From assembly GCA_946407895.1 (NCBI GenBank), contig CAMJQA010000014.1, positions 1 through 60,903 of the forward strand: a DNA stretch of 60,903 bases. Direction: 5' to 3'. This stretch comes from an uncultured Prevotellaceae bacterium. Its GTDB lineage: Bacteria > Bacteroidota > Bacteroidia > Bacteroidales > Bacteroidaceae. The position numbers were made by a program, and so were the translations under genes. The notes beneath the pieces are model-generated. The model was not told the origin of the DNA. It was given only the letters and a program-made list of their open reading frames with translations, and did not search any database. This document shows, in pieces, positions 33,106-43,929 of this stretch. The stretch's first letter is position 1; every line of letters begins with the position of its first letter.

Positions 33106-35436
33106 CTAATTAGCCATACTGTCCAGGCCAATGGTTTCGCTGACATCTTCTGCATCCTCGCTCACATCAGAACTGCAGGGGTCAAAACCGGCTGGTATGT
33201 CAAACGTCTCATCAGGGCTGTACCCCAGACGGCTGTCGGCATATACACGTTTCAAGAAATGGGCTACGATTGGCAAGGCAGAGTTAGCACCCTGACCTAA
33301 AGCCATGCTGTTGAAATGAATGTCACGTTCATCACCGCCTACCCATGCTCCGAAACTGAGGCTGGGCGTATATCCCACAAACCAGCCGTCGGAATTGTCA
33401 TTTGTGGTTCCTGTCTTTCCACCCATTGGGGCACGGATGCCATATCGGTTTCTCATCCTGCTACCAGTGCCGCCATCGACAACGCCTCTCATAAGGACAA
33501 TCATCTTATAGGCAGACTCTTCAGAAATTACTTCTCTCACGCGTGGTGTAAACTCTGCCAGGACATTGCCGTCGCCATCCTCAATACGTGTTACAAAGGT
33601 CGGATAGCGGCGCACCCCCTTATTAGGGAAGGTCGTATAGGCTGCAACCATTTCAGCTACAGATATATCGCAAGGCCCTAAACACAAGGACGGTGATGGC
33701 TGTATGTCTTGGTTCTGGATGCCGAATTCATGCAGCAAGCGAACGAGAGCGGCCGGGGATAGCTGGTTCATCAGCCAGGCTGAGATCCAGTTGTTACTTT
33801 GAGCCAGTCCCCACTTCAGGGTCACCATTTCGCCATATCGGCTCCTGCTGCCATTGCGTGGTGTCCATGCCTGGCCGGCATCGGTTATGTATGTCTGCTG
33901 CACGTTGGGAGCCACATCACACGGGCTCCAACCGTTTTCCATAGCCAGTGAATACAGATAAGGCTTCATTGTGGACCCCACCTGACGGCGTCCCTTGGTA
34001 CACATATCATACTGGAAATAACTGTAGTTCGTGCCACCTACATAAGCCTTTACATAGCCTGTCTCGGTATCCATACACATAAATCCGGTACGCAGGAATG
34101 ACTTGTAATATTTAATGCTGTCAAGCGGTGACATTATAGTGTCGATGTCTCCGTCTGGTGAATAAACAGTCATTTCAATTGGAGTTCGGAAACTATCCTC
34201 AATCTCGGCTTCCGAATAGCCGCCGGCTTTCATTTGAATATATCTCTCAGACTGCCGCTGGGCTCGCTGCAGGTCTTTTTTGGCCTGATCTGCCGAAATG
34301 CCGGCAGCATAGGGCGCATTGCGGTTGTTCTTCAATTCCTTTTCGAAAGCAGGCTGCAAGACATGTACCACATGCGTATCGACAGCCTCTTCTGCATAGG
34401 CTTGCATGCGGCTGTCAATCGTAGTGAAGATTTTTAAGCCGTCAGTATAAATGTTATAGGCCTTCCCTTCCCTGTTAAGGTTCTTATTGCACCAGCCATA
34501 AAGCGGGTCGGTCTCCCAAGCCAGTGAGTCATCATAGAATTTTTGCTTCTGCCAGCTGGCGTATTCCGAGCGCACCGGTTTGTGTGCCATCAATGCCAGC
34601 CTCAGATAGTCTCGCAGATATGTTCCCAGCCCTTCCTTGTGGTCAACCTGATGAAATTTGAGGCTCAATGGATTTAGCATGTATTGCTGGGCTTCAGAGG
34701 GTTGCAGGTATCCGGCCTTCTGCATTTGGCTCAGTACGATATTGCGCCTCTCAAGGCATCGCTCGGGATAACGCCGGGGATTATAGAAACTGGGGTTCTT
34801 GCACATTCCTACCAGCGTTGCACTCTCGCATATATCCAGATTACGCGGTTCCTTTCCGAAATATGTTCTTGCCGCAGTCTTAATACCCACTGCATTATGC
34901 AGGAAATCAAAATTGTTAAGATACATCGTTATGATTTCATCCTTCGTATAAAAACGCTCCAGTCGCAAGGCTATGACCCACTCTATCGGTTTCTGGAAGA
35001 GGCGTTCCTTGGTGCTGGATGCTTTATCAGAATAGAGCTGTTTTGCAAGCTGCTGGGTAATTGTACTTCCACCGCCTGCACTTTTCTGGTTGAGTACTCC
35101 CCTCTTTATTATTGCCCGAAACAGCGCTTTGTAGTCAATGCCGCTATGTGAACGGAATCTTACGTCCTCGGTAGCTTCAAGAGCCTGCACCAGATGTGGA
35201 GGCAGGTCGTCGTAATTCACGAAGATACGGTTAGCACGGCTGTAACTCCATGTACCCAGCAGCTTGCCGTCGGACGAGAATATTTGGGATGCAAACTTGT
35301 TTACTGGGTTTTGCAGCCTCTGCAGCTCGGGCATATAGCCAATTTTACCATTGAAGATTTCATAAAACACATAACCCAGGCCACCCAAAGTTAATATAAA
35401 AAACAACCAAATAGTTATAAATAAAGTCTTACGCAT
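33106..35436 (-). CDS. Penicillin-binding protein 1A-type bifunctional transglycosylase/transpeptidase
   Basis: The protein polymerises and cross-links peptidoglycan. From the ATG at 35436 (MRKTLFITIW) it has 776 residues; the longer frame crosses its own promoter. One N-terminal membrane helix (5-27) precedes the GT51 domain, with E90 in ATEDVRFRSHSG, then STITQQLAKQL. The transpeptidase domain has SxxK in QVGSTMKPYLY, SNN in LAQSNNWIS, and KTGTT in GGKTGTTNDNSDGWF. A long Gln/Ala/Arg-rich insert lies between the two domains. Promoter TAACTTTG (35461-35468) lies 24 bp upstream. Confidence 0.93.
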   Translation of the reverse strand: MRKTLFITIWLFFILTLGGLGYVFYEIFNGKIGYMPELQRLQNPVNKFASQIFSSDGKLLGTWSYSRANRIFVNYDDLPPHLVQALEATEDVRFRSHSGIDYKALFRAIIKRGVLNQKSAGGGSTITQQLAKQLYSDKASSTKERLFQKPIEWVIALRLERFYTKDEIITMYLNNFDFLHNAVGIKTAARTYFGKEPRNLDICESATLVGMCKNPSFYNPRRYPERCLERRNIVLSQMQKAGYLQPSEAQQYMLNPLSLKFHQVDHKEGLGTYLRDYLRLALMAHKPVRSEYASWQKQKFYDDSLAWETDPLYGWCNKNLNREGKAYNIYTDGLKIFTTIDSRMQAYAEEAVDTHVVHVLQPAFEKELKNNRNAPYAAGISADQAKKDLQRAQRQSERYIQMKAGGYSEAEIEDSFRTPIEMTVYSPDGDIDTIMSPLDSIKYYKSFLRTGFMCMDTETGYVKAYVGGTNYSYFQYDMCTKGRRQVGSTMKPYLYSLAMENGWSPCDVAPNVQQTYITDAGQAWTPRNGSRSRYGEMVTLKWGLAQSNNWISAWLMNQLSPAALVRLLHEFGIQNQDIQPSPSLCLGPCDISVAEMVAAYTTFPNKGVRRYPTFVTRIEDGDGNVLAEFTPRVREVISEESAYKMIVLMRGVVDGGTGSRMRNRYGIRAPMGGKTGTTNDNSDGWFVGYTPSLSFGAWVGGDERDIHFNSMALGQGANSALPIVAHFLKRVYADSRLGYSPDETFDIPAGFDPCSSDVSEDAEDVSETIGLDSMAN

Positions 35437-35460
35437 ATTAAACGATATAGTTTTAGAGGG

Positions 35461-35468
35461 CAAAGTTA
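35461..35468 (-). promoter_or_regulatory. Promoter -7 box for PBP1A-kdsB
   Basis: TAACTTTG on the reverse strand, 24 bp upstream of the chosen ATG; this supports rejecting the longer start. Confidence 0.6.
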
Positions 35469-35551
35469 CAAATTTATCTTGATTTTTTTGTTGCAAAACA
35501 AAAAAAGTTGCACTATATTTAAATATTATTGCAGTATTCAAGATTTATTTA

Positions 35552-35559
35552 TAACTTTG
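35552..35559 (+). promoter_or_regulatory. Promoter -7 box for pyrB-pyrI-glyA
   Basis: TAACTTTG, 36 bp upstream of the pyrB ATG. Confidence 0.6.
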
Positions 35560-35595
35560 GAGCCTGAAATTTAATATAATTGTTTTTACGAGAAT

Positions 35596-36540
35596 ATGGA
35601 GAATCGAAGTTTGGTCACAATTGCCAATTACACAAAAGAAAAACTTCTATACCTGATAGAGATGGCTCATGAGTTTGAACTCAATCCAAATCGCAAAATT
35701 CTGGATGGGAAAGTAGTAGCCACTCTGTTCTTTGAACCAAGCACCCGAACGCGACTCAGTTTCGAAACAGCTGCCAACCGGTTAGGTGCAAAAGTTATCG
35801 GTTTTGCCGACCCCAAAGTAACGAGCGGCACGAAAGGCGAGACTTTAAAGGATACCATTATGATGGTTTCAAACTATGCCGACATCATTGTTATGCGACA
35901 TTATCTTGAGGGTGCAGCACAGTATGCAAGCGAAGTCTCGCCAATACCTATTTTAAATGCCGGGGATGGTGCCAACCAGCATCCAAGCCAGACTATGCTC
36001 GACCTTTATACGATATATCAGACTCAGGGAACACTCGAAGGGTTGAATATCTACCTGGTAGGTGACCTGAAATATGGCAGGACGGTGCATAGCCTCCTGA
36101 CTGCCATGCGCCACTTCAACCCGACATTTCATTTTATTGCGCCAGATGAACTGGCCATGCCACAATATTATAAGATGTATTGCGAGAAGCATGGCATCAA
36201 GTATGTTGAGCACCAGGATTTCGACTCACATACAATAGCAGATGCCGATATCTTGTATATGACCAGGGTACAGCGCGAGCGGTTTACCGACCTGATGGAA
36301 TATGAAAGAGTAAAGGACCGTTATCTGCTGAAGGAGCACATGCTCTTCCGTGCAAGGGCCAATATGAAGATCCTTCACCCGCTGCCCAGAGTCAATGAGA
36401 TAGAATACTCCATCGACGACACCCCCTATGCATACTACTTCCAGCAGGCTCGCAATGGACTCTTTGCGCGCGAGGCTCTTATTTGCGATGCGCTGGGCAT
36501 AACACTGAATGACATAAGAAACGATAATAATATAAAATAA
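35596..36540 (+). CDS. pyrB: Aspartate carbamoyltransferase, catalytic chain
   Basis: The enzyme joins carbamoyl phosphate and aspartate in pyrimidine synthesis. The 314-residue protein carries the carbamoyl phosphate motif FEPSTRTR (47-53 region), [32 protein letters not shown] and HPLPRVNEI near the end. The regulatory chain gene follows after 8 bp, so the holoenzyme is of the E. coli class. Confidence 0.97.
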   Translation: MENRSLVTIANYTKEKLLYLIEMAHEFELNPNRKILDGKVVATLFFEPSTRTRLSFETAANRLGAKVIGFADPKVTSGTKGETLKDTIMMVSNYADIIVMRHYLEGAAQYASEVSPIPILNAGDGANQHPSQTMLDLYTIYQTQGTLEGLNIYLVGDLKYGRTVHSLLTAMRHFNPTFHFIAPDELAMPQYYKMYCEKHGIKYVEHQDFDSHTIADADILYMTRVQRERFTDLMEYERVKDRYLLKEHMLFRARANMKILHPLPRVNEIEYSIDDTPYAYYFQQARNGLFAREALICDALGITLNDIRNDNNIK

Positions 36541-36548
36541 ATTGTAAG

Positions 36549-37004
36549 ATGAAACGACAGGAAATGCCAGTTGCTGCACTACAGAACGGCACGGTAATTG
36601 ACCACATACCCTCAAACAAGTTATTCCAGGTTGTGAATCTGCTCCATCTTGACACGATGAAGACATCGGTCACAATTGGTTATAACCTCAAAAGCAAGAA
36701 GATGGGAAAGAAAAGCATTATAAAGGTTGCCGACAAATTCTTTTCCGACGAAGAGCTCAACCAGCTCAGCGTTATCACGCCCAATGTTACGCTTTGCATT
36801 ATTCGTGATTATGATGTCGTTGAGAAGAAGGAAGTCAAGATGCCTTCAGAACTGAACGACATAGTGAAATGCGCAAATCCCAAGTGCATAACCAATAATG
36901 AGCCAATGAGAACCCGATTCAAGGTGTTGGACAAGGAACATGGTATAATTCAGTGCCATTATTGTAACCGTGAAGTCACACTCGACCAGGTGAAATTGTT
37001 ATAG
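36549..37004 (+). CDS. pyrI: Aspartate carbamoyltransferase, regulatory chain
   Basis: The 151-residue chain binds CTP/ATP and holds zinc. Its four zinc-binding cysteines are C108, C113, C136 and C139 (KCANPKC and QCHYC). The N-terminal allosteric domain shows [10 protein letters not shown] (13-22). It lies between pyrB and glyA in one operon. Confidence 0.96.
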   Translation: MKRQEMPVAALQNGTVIDHIPSNKLFQVVNLLHLDTMKTSVTIGYNLKSKKMGKKSIIKVADKFFSDEELNQLSVITPNVTLCIIRDYDVVEKKEVKMPSELNDIVKCANPKCITNNEPMRTRFKVLDKEHGIIQCHYCNREVTLDQVKLL

Positions 37005-37031
37005 TTTTAAACCATATATTTGAGTAAAAAG

Positions 37032-38312
37032 ATGAAAAAGGACAATGTGATTTTCGAACTGATTGAGAAGGAACATCAGCGTCAGCTAAAGGGCATCGAG
37101 CTCATAGCGTCTGAGAATTTTGTCAGCGATCAGGTGATGCAGGCAATGGGTTCATGCTTGACCAACAAGTATGCCGAAGGGTATCCTGGGAAGAGGTACT
37201 ATGGCGGATGTCAGGTCGTGGACGAAGTGGAACAGCTTGCTATTGACAGAGTGAAAGAACTCTTTGGCGCGGAATATGCCAATGTGCAGCCTCATTCCGG
37301 TGCCCAGGCCAATGCCGCAGTCTTTTTGGCTGTGCTGAATCCTGGTGATACATTTATGGGTCTCAATCTTGACCACGGAGGTCACTTGTCCCATGGCTCT
37401 CTGGTGAATACAAGTGGCATTATATACAGGCCCGTTGGCTATAATGTGAACAAGGAAACCGGCCGTGTTGACTATGACGAGATGGAGGAACTGGCTTTAG
37501 CCCACAAGCCAAAGTTAATCGTAGGTGGCGGCTCAGCCTATAGCCGCGAATGGGACTACGCCAGAATGCGTCAGATAGCTGATAAGGTTGGCGCATTGCT
37601 GATGATTGACATGGCTCACCCCGCAGGCCTCATTGCGGCCGGCCTTCTTGAGAATCCTGTTAAATATGCCCATATCGTAACAAGTACTACACACAAGACG
37701 CTGAGAGGGCCTCGCGGTGGAATAATCCTGATGGGTAAAGACTTTGAGAATCCCTGGGGCAAGAAGAACAACAAGGGTGTGGTGCGCATGATGTCCGAGT
37801 TATTGAACAGCGCTGTGTTCCCCGGTATTCAGGGTGGTCCCTTGGAGCATGTGATTGCAGCTAAAGCCGTTGCATTTGGCGAGGCCCTTCAGCCAGCCTT
37901 CAAAGAATGGGCAAAGCAGGTTAAGCTGAATGCCAAGGTTCTTGCAGACGAGCTGATGAAACGCGGATTCCATATTGTCAGCGGAGGCACCGATAACCAT
38001 TCTATGCTTGTTGACTTGCGCAGCAAGTATCCCGATCTGACCGGCAAGGTAGCAGAAAAAGCACTGGTGGCAGCAGACATCACCGTGAACAAGAACATGG
38101 TACCATTCGATTCCAGAAGTGCGTTCCAGACAAGTGGAATCAGACTGGGAACACCTGCCATTACCACACGTGGAGCAAAAGAAGACCTCATGGTCAAGAT
38201 TGCCGAATTCATTGAACGCGTGCTCAATGCTCCCGAGGACGAGAGCGTCATCACACAGGTAAGGCAGGAGGTAAATGCTATTATGGCCGACTATCCCCTA
38301 TTCGCTTATTGA
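37032..38312 (+). CDS. glyA: Serine hydroxymethyltransferase
   Basis: The enzyme interconverts serine and glycine with tetrahydrofolate. From the ATG at 37032 the protein has 426 residues; a TTG four codons earlier is unlikely. Signatures are [37 protein letters not shown] and the PLP lysine in [14 protein letters not shown]. It follows pyrI after 27 bp. Its stop overlaps the convergent TPR gene by 7 bp. Confidence 0.97.
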   Translation: MKKDNVIFELIEKEHQRQLKGIELIASENFVSDQVMQAMGSCLTNKYAEGYPGKRYYGGCQVVDEVEQLAIDRVKELFGAEYANVQPHSGAQANAAVFLAVLNPGDTFMGLNLDHGGHLSHGSLVNTSGIIYRPVGYNVNKETGRVDYDEMEELALAHKPKLIVGGGSAYSREWDYARMRQIADKVGALLMIDMAHPAGLIAAGLLENPVKYAHIVTSTTHKTLRGPRGGIILMGKDFENPWGKKNNKGVVRMMSELLNSAVFPGIQGGPLEHVIAAKAVAFGEALQPAFKEWAKQVKLNAKVLADELMKRGFHIVSGGTDNHSMLVDLRSKYPDLTGKVAEKALVAADITVNKNMVPFDSRSAFQTSGIRLGTPAITTRGAKEDLMVKIAEFIERVLNAPEDESVITQVRQEVNAIMADYPLFAY

Positions 38313-39553
38313 GCTGGCTTTAAGAGCTTCTCTATCTCATCAAACTCGGCACCCATATTAAGGTGCAGGTAAATGCGATAGAGTGCAGACCCCCAGCGGT
38401 CCATCTCTTTAGGCTGCAGTTTTCTTACCATTTCCATACAGGGCTTTGCCTTTTGGTAAAAGCCCTGTATTGTTTTGCGGTCTTCAAGACACTTAGGGTC
38501 GGTCAGGTCATTACAAGCCGTTTCCTCAGCTATTACAGCAAGGTTCAAGTATGAGATGCCCTTATTATAATAGGCATCCACATAGTTTGGGTCACGGGCT
38601 ATTGTGCTGTCCGAGAACTCAATGCACTTCTCATAATTATTCTCGGCCAGGGTCATCCTTGATTTTGCAAACCAGTACAAAGCACTGTCCCCGGCAACCT
38701 GAATGAGCGAATCAGCCAGTGATTGGCCCTCCTTGAACATCCTATGCTGATACAGGTAGTCTTCTTTATTGACAAAGAAGAAATTGTATCTTGGATACAT
38801 TCTCAATCCCTCATCCAGGGTAGCTACCCATGAGGGCTCCTTGTTCAGCTGCAGGTATGAGCGAGCCTTATACTCTTGCAGGATAGGTTTCGATGCAGAG
38901 TCTGCATTAAGTAAAGCTTCGTCAATATACCTAAGTGTGCGGTTAGGGTTATTCACCAAGTATCCACACAATGCAGCCCATGTAGCAACCTGAGGCAGAA
39001 TTGTGTCATTTTGGTTGCTCGAATAGCGGTAGTAGTAATCAAAGAAGTTATAGGCCTGGTCATAATTTGCCTTACTCAGGAAGAACTTGCCGCCATTCAA
39101 GATATTACTTCTGTGCTTCTGACGCAAGCCACGGGTTGAACCCGTGAAGGAGGTGCGTACTTTTCCCTTCTCATTAGGAAGTGCATCTATGCTGTCGCAA
39201 TGCTCAAGATGCCGATACATCACTAACAAGGGATTAAAGAACTGGGCCGTGTCATACGGTGCCTTCTTAAGGTAAGCCTGGCGGTTGACCAAACCATTCA
39301 AGTTTTCCTGCAGACGGGCTGCATAAAAGTATATGCGTGCACGGTCTTTATTGGTGATATCGGTCCTATTAAGAGCATCCAGTAATGCTTTCTCTGCCGC
39401 TGGCTGGTTTGCATTGTTCTTGATGGCCAGATTGGCTTGTTTGAACAAGGTGCTCATCTTAACAACCTGCGGCTGCTCTTCTTTTTTCTTCCCTATTACA
39501 GAGAAAGTGAAAAGAAGCGTCAGAAGCAATAATACTGTTCTCTTTCCGTACAT
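38306..39553 (-). CDS. Exported TPR-like protein
   Basis: The protein has 415 residues with an N-terminal hydrophobic signal (residues 5-20). The body is helical and TPR-like, clearest at the C-terminus ([37 protein letters not shown]). The last part aligns with the end of the neighbouring 439-residue protein, so the two are diverged paralogues. It is third in the run gyrA - TPR - TPR, separated from the second by a terminator-like hairpin. The function is unknown; such proteins usually act in the periplasm as assembly factors. Confidence 0.75.
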   Translation of the reverse strand: MYGKRTVLLLLTLLFTFSVIGKKKEEQPQVVKMSTLFKQANLAIKNNANQPAAEKALLDALNRTDITNKDRARIYFYAARLQENLNGLVNRQAYLKKAPYDTAQFFNPLLVMYRHLEHCDSIDALPNEKGKVRTSFTGSTRGLRQKHRSNILNGGKFFLSKANYDQAYNFFDYYYRYSSNQNDTILPQVATWAALCGYLVNNPNRTLRYIDEALLNADSASKPILQEYKARSYLQLNKEPSWVATLDEGLRMYPRYNFFFVNKEDYLYQHRMFKEGQSLADSLIQVAGDSALYWFAKSRMTLAENNYEKCIEFSDSTIARDPNYVDAYYNKGISYLNLAVIAEETACNDLTDPKCLEDRKTIQGFYQKAKPCMEMVRKLQPKEMDRWGSALYRIYLHLNMGAEFDEIEKLLKPAQ

Positions 39554-39596
39554 GATAATACTTGTAATATTATAGGTTCGCTTTATTTTGTTTATA

Positions 39597-39622
39597 TAGG
39601 GGCAAGAGTATTCTTGCCCCTA
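39597..39622 (-). terminator. Hairpin between the two TPR genes
   Basis: TAGGGGCAAGA and TCTTGCCCCTA make a perfect 11-bp stem with a 4-nt loop, 33 bp after the stop of the upstream TPR gene. There is only a weak T-tract, so partial read-through is possible. Confidence 0.65.
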
Positions 39623-39654
39623 CACATTATTATATTATATATAGCTATACTTCT

Positions 39655-40974
39655 TTACAGCAAAGCATCCATCTCGGCAGCCTTGGCCGACTGCCCCGTC
39701 ACCGTGTAGCACTGTTTCAGCTCGAAGGCCCATTTATGGGGCTCGTCGGGAGCACATTCGCGAGCCTTCTCCAGGTAAGGAATGGCTTCACCGAAGAGAG
39801 CCTTCGTCTTTTCAAGGGTCTCTTTTGCCAGCTTCTGGTTCTTAATGTTGCTGATAGTGGAGTTCAGCTCCATAGCCTCACTATATTTACACAGACCTGC
39901 CTGATACCATGCATCATAATAATCGGCTTTGATCTCTGTGCAGCGCTTGTAGTAAGTCAGTGCCTCTTCATAATTCTTGGCTGCGAACTTCACGAATGCC
40001 TTGCCATAGTTGGCAATCAGGATGTCTTTATCCTTGGCGATTACTTCGTCAGCAAAGGATTCCATCTTATCTATGCCCGCCTTCTGGTAGTAAGCCAGCA
40101 GAATCTGAATCAGGTCTTCATTCTCCTTGGGAGCAGACAGGCAGATTTCCTTGGCGCTCTCAGCCCATTTCGCTGTATCGCCCCTCTCCAGGAACGACTG
40201 AATCTTAACCTGCTTGGTACCCTGGGCGCCGTCGGCAAACGTCACAGCCTTGTCATAGTATTTGTCCATCTCGTCATACATGCCAGCCTCGTGTGCAGCA
40301 TGGAAGGCATAGTATGCAATCTGCTCAGCGGGGATTCTCAGCTTACAGATAGAAGCAATCTCGGGATAGGTCGTCGTGTAGTTCATTGCAAAATCGTAGG
40401 CCTCCAGAGCATTCTTCACGCGATGGCAGTCATTCTCGAACTGGGCGGCATAGATGAAGTAGTCACCGCTGTTGGCCAGGTTGGTCTTACGGCTTTCCAG
40501 ATACTTCTCGTTACCATACTCACCCTTCTGTACCTTTGTGTGCTGCAGCTCGTTGTGCAAGCCGTCGGTCATAGCACGCAGGTTGTTGTAGAAGAGGACC
40601 GTGTCAAAAGGCTCATTGGAACTGGCCCTGCTGAGGAGGATGTTGTTGATACGCAGTGTGAACTCATTCTCCAGCTTGTAAGCATCGCCCAGCTTCTTCT
40701 CGTCGATGTGCCCGCTCTTAATGGCCTTGCCAATCAGTTCAGAGCCTTTCATGCACTCCTCCAGGATTTGGTCTTCGACCATCGACTTGGGGTCTTGCTG
40801 CAATGCCGTATTCATAGTGTCAAACATCTTCTGTGCCGTTGACATCTGTGAATTAGCCTCCTTCTTGGCAGCCTTCAGCGCTGCTGCTGCTGCCTTTGCA
40901 GCTGCTTTATCCACCTGAGCATAAGCTCCGCCTACGCCCAATATCAGGATCAATGATAAAATAATTCTTTTCAT
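39655..40974 (-). CDS. Exported TPR protein
   Basis: The protein has 439 residues with a cleavable signal (GVGGAYAQ). An alanine/lysine-rich segment (24-46) is followed by helical repeats; clear TPR units are KDILIANYGKAFVKFAAKNYEEALTYYKRC and YYDAWYQAGLCKYSEAM around residues 320-365. It lies 31 bp downstream of gyrA on the same strand and is likely co-transcribed. It is a paralogue of the next gene. Confidence 0.8.
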   Translation of the reverse strand: MKRIILSLILILGVGGAYAQVDKAAAKAAAAALKAAKKEANSQMSTAQKMFDTMNTALQQDPKSMVEDQILEECMKGSELIGKAIKSGHIDEKKLGDAYKLENEFTLRINNILLSRASSNEPFDTVLFYNNLRAMTDGLHNELQHTKVQKGEYGNEKYLESRKTNLANSGDYFIYAAQFENDCHRVKNALEAYDFAMNYTTTYPEIASICKLRIPAEQIAYYAFHAAHEAGMYDEMDKYYDKAVTFADGAQGTKQVKIQSFLERGDTAKWAESAKEICLSAPKENEDLIQILLAYYQKAGIDKMESFADEVIAKDKDILIANYGKAFVKFAAKNYEEALTYYKRCTEIKADYYDAWYQAGLCKYSEAMELNSTISNIKNQKLAKETLEKTKALFGEAIPYLEKARECAPDEPHKWAFELKQCYTVTGQSAKAAEMDALL

Positions 40975-41005
40975 AACTTTAAGGATTAAAATTGATGGTT
41001 AAAAT

Positions 41006-43513
41006 TTATTCTTCTGTTTCATTATTTGTCTCGATTGCATCTGTTTCACCTTCAGCCTCTTCATCATCACGTGGTACCACACTAAGATGACTGATAACGT
41101 CGTTACGCTTCTTCAGTTCAATCACCTTGGTGCCCTGTGCCACGCGGCTCTTTGTGAGCTTGATCATATCGGCATGCAGGCGAATCGTCGTACCGCTCTT
41201 ATTGATAATCATCAGGTCATCCTCTTCCTTTACCACTTCCATGGCAATCAGGTAGCCTGTCTTTTCAGTGATGTTCAGGGTCTTCACACCTTTTGCATGG
41301 CGCTTAGTCTTGCGGTACTCCTCTACATCCGTACGCTTACCAAAGCCCTTCTCGGAAAGAACCATGATGGATTCCTTCTCAACATCATTGATTACGCACA
41401 TGCCCACAACGCCATCGCGCGGGTCGTCATCCAGGATGATACTTGTGACGCCCGTACTGTTTCTGCCCATCGGGCGGACATCCGTCTCGTTGAATCGAAC
41501 GGCACGTCCACCGGCATTAGCCACAATGATCTCATTCTCGCCGTTCGTCAGAGCCACAGATATAACGCTGTCGTCCTCGCGGATATTGATGGCTATTACG
41601 CCATTAGTCCTTGGCCTGCTATACTCCGTCAGGCGGGTCTTCTTGATGATACCCTGCCTTGTGCAGAATACCACATAGTGGCGGTTGCAGAATTCAGCAT
41701 CTTGCAGCTTGCGTATGCACAGGCATGCACTCACGCTGTCTCCGGGTTCAATCTGCAGCAGGTTCTGTATGGCACGTCCCTTGTTGGTCTTGTTACCCTC
41801 GGGTATGTCATAGACCTTCAGCCAGTAGCATCGTCCGCGATTTGTGAAGAACAGCATCGTATTGTGCATGGTGGCCGAGTAGATCTTGTCTATAAAGTCA
41901 TTATCGCGGGTAGCGCTTGCCTTAACACCAATTCCGCCACGTCCCTGAGCCTTGAATTCAGCCAGTGGCGTACGCTTGATGTAGCCCAGATTACTGATGG
42001 TCACCACCACCTCGTCGTCGGCATAGAAGTCCTCGGCATTGAATTCCTCTGCGCTGGGCATAATCTCCGTGCGACGGTCGTCGCCGTACTGTTCCTTTAT
42101 CTCAATCAGTTCATCCTTGATAACCTTCTTGCACAGCTCGTCGTCGGTCAGAATCTGATTGAAGTACTTTATTTTCTCCAGCAAGTCGTTGTACTCGTTA
42201 TGCAGGTCTTCCTGGCGCAGTCCTGTCAGCTGCGACAGTCGCATGTCCACGATGGCCTTACTCTGCAACTCATCCAGCTCGAAGCGGGCCTCCAGGTTAC
42301 GCTGGGCTTCCACAGGCGTCTTGCTGCCTCTGATGATATGTACCACCTCGTCGATGTTGTCGCTGGCAATGATGAGTCCGTTCAGTATGTGAGCTCTCTC
42401 CTCAGCCTTGCGAAGGTCATATTTCGTACGGCGGATGACCACCTCATGACGGTGCTCCACGAAATTGCTTATGCAGTCCTTCAGGGTAAGCAGCTTGGGA
42501 CGTCCCTTCACCAGGGCGATGCTGTTCACGCTAAAACTGGTCTGCAGCGGTGTCATCTTGAACAGTTTGTTCAGCACCACACGTGCATTGGCATCGCGCT
42601 TGATATCAATAACGATACGCATACCATCGCGGTCGCTCTCGTCATTGGCATTGCTTATGCCGTCAATCTTCTTCTCATTCACCAGCTGGGCGATGTACTC
42701 AATCAGCTGCTGCTTGTTTACGCCGTATGGAATCTCGGTGATGACAATCTTGTCATGCTGCTCGTCCGATTCAATGTCAGCCTTCGCACGCATGATGACG
42801 CGGCCACGCCCCGTTTCGTATGCATCCCTGATGCCCTGCAGGCCCATGATATAGGCACCCGTCGGGAAGTCGGGCCCCTTCACATACACCATCAGGTCGT
42901 CAACCGTCAAGTCAGGATTATCCACATAGGCCACACAAGCGTCAATCACCTCGCCCAGGTTATGGGTGGGAATATTCGTAGCCATACCCACTGCGATGCC
43001 AGTAGCACCATTCACCAACAGGTTGGGAATCCGTGTGGGCATAACCGTAGGCTCCATCAGTGTGTCGTCGAAGTTTGTGGTCATATCCACCGTTTCCTTC
43101 TCCAGGTCGTCCATCATGGCCTCGCCCATCAGCGAGAGCCTGGCCTCGGTATAACGCATGGCGGCTGGGCTGTCGCCATCCACCGATCCGAAGTTGCCCT
43201 GTCCGTCAACCAGTGTGTATCGCATGCTCCACTCCTGAGCCATACGAACCAGGGCGCCATATACCGAGCTGTCACCGTGGGGATGATACTTACCAAGCAC
43301 CTCACCCACGATACGTGCGCATTTCTTGTATGGCTTGCTGTGTAAATTGCCCAGTTCCCTCATACCGTAGAGAATACGGCGGTGAACGGGCTTGAAACCG
43401 TCTCTCACATCAGGCAATGCACGAGCTACAATGACACTCATTGAATAGTCAATGTAGCTCTTTCGCATTTCATGTTCGATGTCAACTTTGATAATTCTTT
43501 CTTGATCGTCCAT
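41006..43513 (-). CDS. gyrA: DNA gyrase subunit A
   Basis: The protein has 835 residues. The catalytic tyrosine is Y121 in [11 protein letters not shown], and the quinolone region reads [17 protein letters not shown], with S82 and G86 at the positions of E. coli S83 and D87. The C-terminal domain is a six-blade type with a weak GyrA box (AQGRGGIG near 530) and an acidic tail. A TATCTTTG promoter lies 55 bp upstream. The forward-strand frame across this gene is an antisense shadow. Confidence 0.97.
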   Translation of the reverse strand: MDDQERIIKVDIEHEMRKSYIDYSMSVIVARALPDVRDGFKPVHRRILYGMRELGNLHSKPYKKCARIVGEVLGKYHPHGDSSVYGALVRMAQEWSMRYTLVDGQGNFGSVDGDSPAAMRYTEARLSLMGEAMMDDLEKETVDMTTNFDDTLMEPTVMPTRIPNLLVNGATGIAVGMATNIPTHNLGEVIDACVAYVDNPDLTVDDLMVYVKGPDFPTGAYIMGLQGIRDAYETGRGRVIMRAKADIESDEQHDKIVITEIPYGVNKQQLIEYIAQLVNEKKIDGISNANDESDRDGMRIVIDIKRDANARVVLNKLFKMTPLQTSFSVNSIALVKGRPKLLTLKDCISNFVEHRHEVVIRRTKYDLRKAEERAHILNGLIIASDNIDEVVHIIRGSKTPVEAQRNLEARFELDELQSKAIVDMRLSQLTGLRQEDLHNEYNDLLEKIKYFNQILTDDELCKKVIKDELIEIKEQYGDDRRTEIMPSAEEFNAEDFYADDEVVVTISNLGYIKRTPLAEFKAQGRGGIGVKASATRDNDFIDKIYSATMHNTMLFFTNRGRCYWLKVYDIPEGNKTNKGRAIQNLLQIEPGDSVSACLCIRKLQDAEFCNRHYVVFCTRQGIIKKTRLTEYSRPRTNGVIAINIREDDSVISVALTNGENEIIVANAGGRAVRFNETDVRPMGRNSTGVTSIILDDDPRDGVVGMCVINDVEKESIMVLSEKGFGKRTDVEEYRKTKRHAKGVKTLNITEKTGYLIAMEVVKEEDDLMIINKSGTTIRLHADMIKLTKSRVAQGTKVIELKKRNDVISHLSVVPRDDEEAEGETDAIETNNETEE

Positions 43514-43568
43514 TTTTATCTGTATAGTATATATTTTCTAAATTATGGTCCTTACCCTATTTTTGGCA

Positions 43569-43576
43569 CAAAGATA
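43569..43576 (-). promoter_or_regulatory. Promoter -7 box for gyrA
   Basis: TATCTTTG on the reverse strand, 55 bp upstream of the ATG. Confidence 0.65.
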
Positions 43577-43784
43577 GCCCATTTTCGCGATATATCCAAA
43601 AAAACGCCCCGTTTTTATGGTAAATTAATGTAAATTTAACATAGTTAGCAAACGCGTGTCGCGCTATTACAAATGCAATATTCCTAACTGCAGGTTCAGT
43701 ATATGCAGCTCGCCAGCTGGCATACCCCCCTCTATACATGCCCCCTTATAGGGGGCTATTGTATGAGGGGAGCCAGGCGGCGGG

Positions 43785-43894
43785 TTTCAAATAACACAAA
43801 TGTATTCAGCCTTAATTCGACCCGTAATAAGCCTTAATTCGAGGTGAATGAAGGCTTCATTCAATGCGAATTCAGGCTTCTATGCTTAATTCCT
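43785..43894. repeat. 22-bp-period degenerate tandem array (5 units)
   Basis: Units start at 43785, 43807, 43829, 43851 and 43873. The second and third share AGCCTTAATTCGA; the fourth and fifth begin with A(A/G)GGCTTC. A sixth, weaker unit may follow. The rest of the 43514-43929 gap holds the gyrA promoter and a short GCCCCC/GGGGGC inverted repeat at about 43740-43756, with no credible gene. Confidence 0.65.
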
Positions 43895-43929
43895 TCTTGG
43901 CATAAAACATAGAGTTCTTCAGAATAATA

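Noticed and set aside
39736..40842. 368-codon open frame on the forward strand
   Set aside because: It is antisense to the exported TPR gene, which has a signal peptide and repeats.
41087..43345. 752-codon open frame on the forward strand
   Set aside because: It lies fully antisense to gyrA, whose catalytic motifs are certain; the long frame results from the codon bias of gyrA.
43557..43739. 60-codon open frame on the reverse strand before gyrA
   Set aside because: It covers the gyrA promoter and lacks any protein-like pattern.
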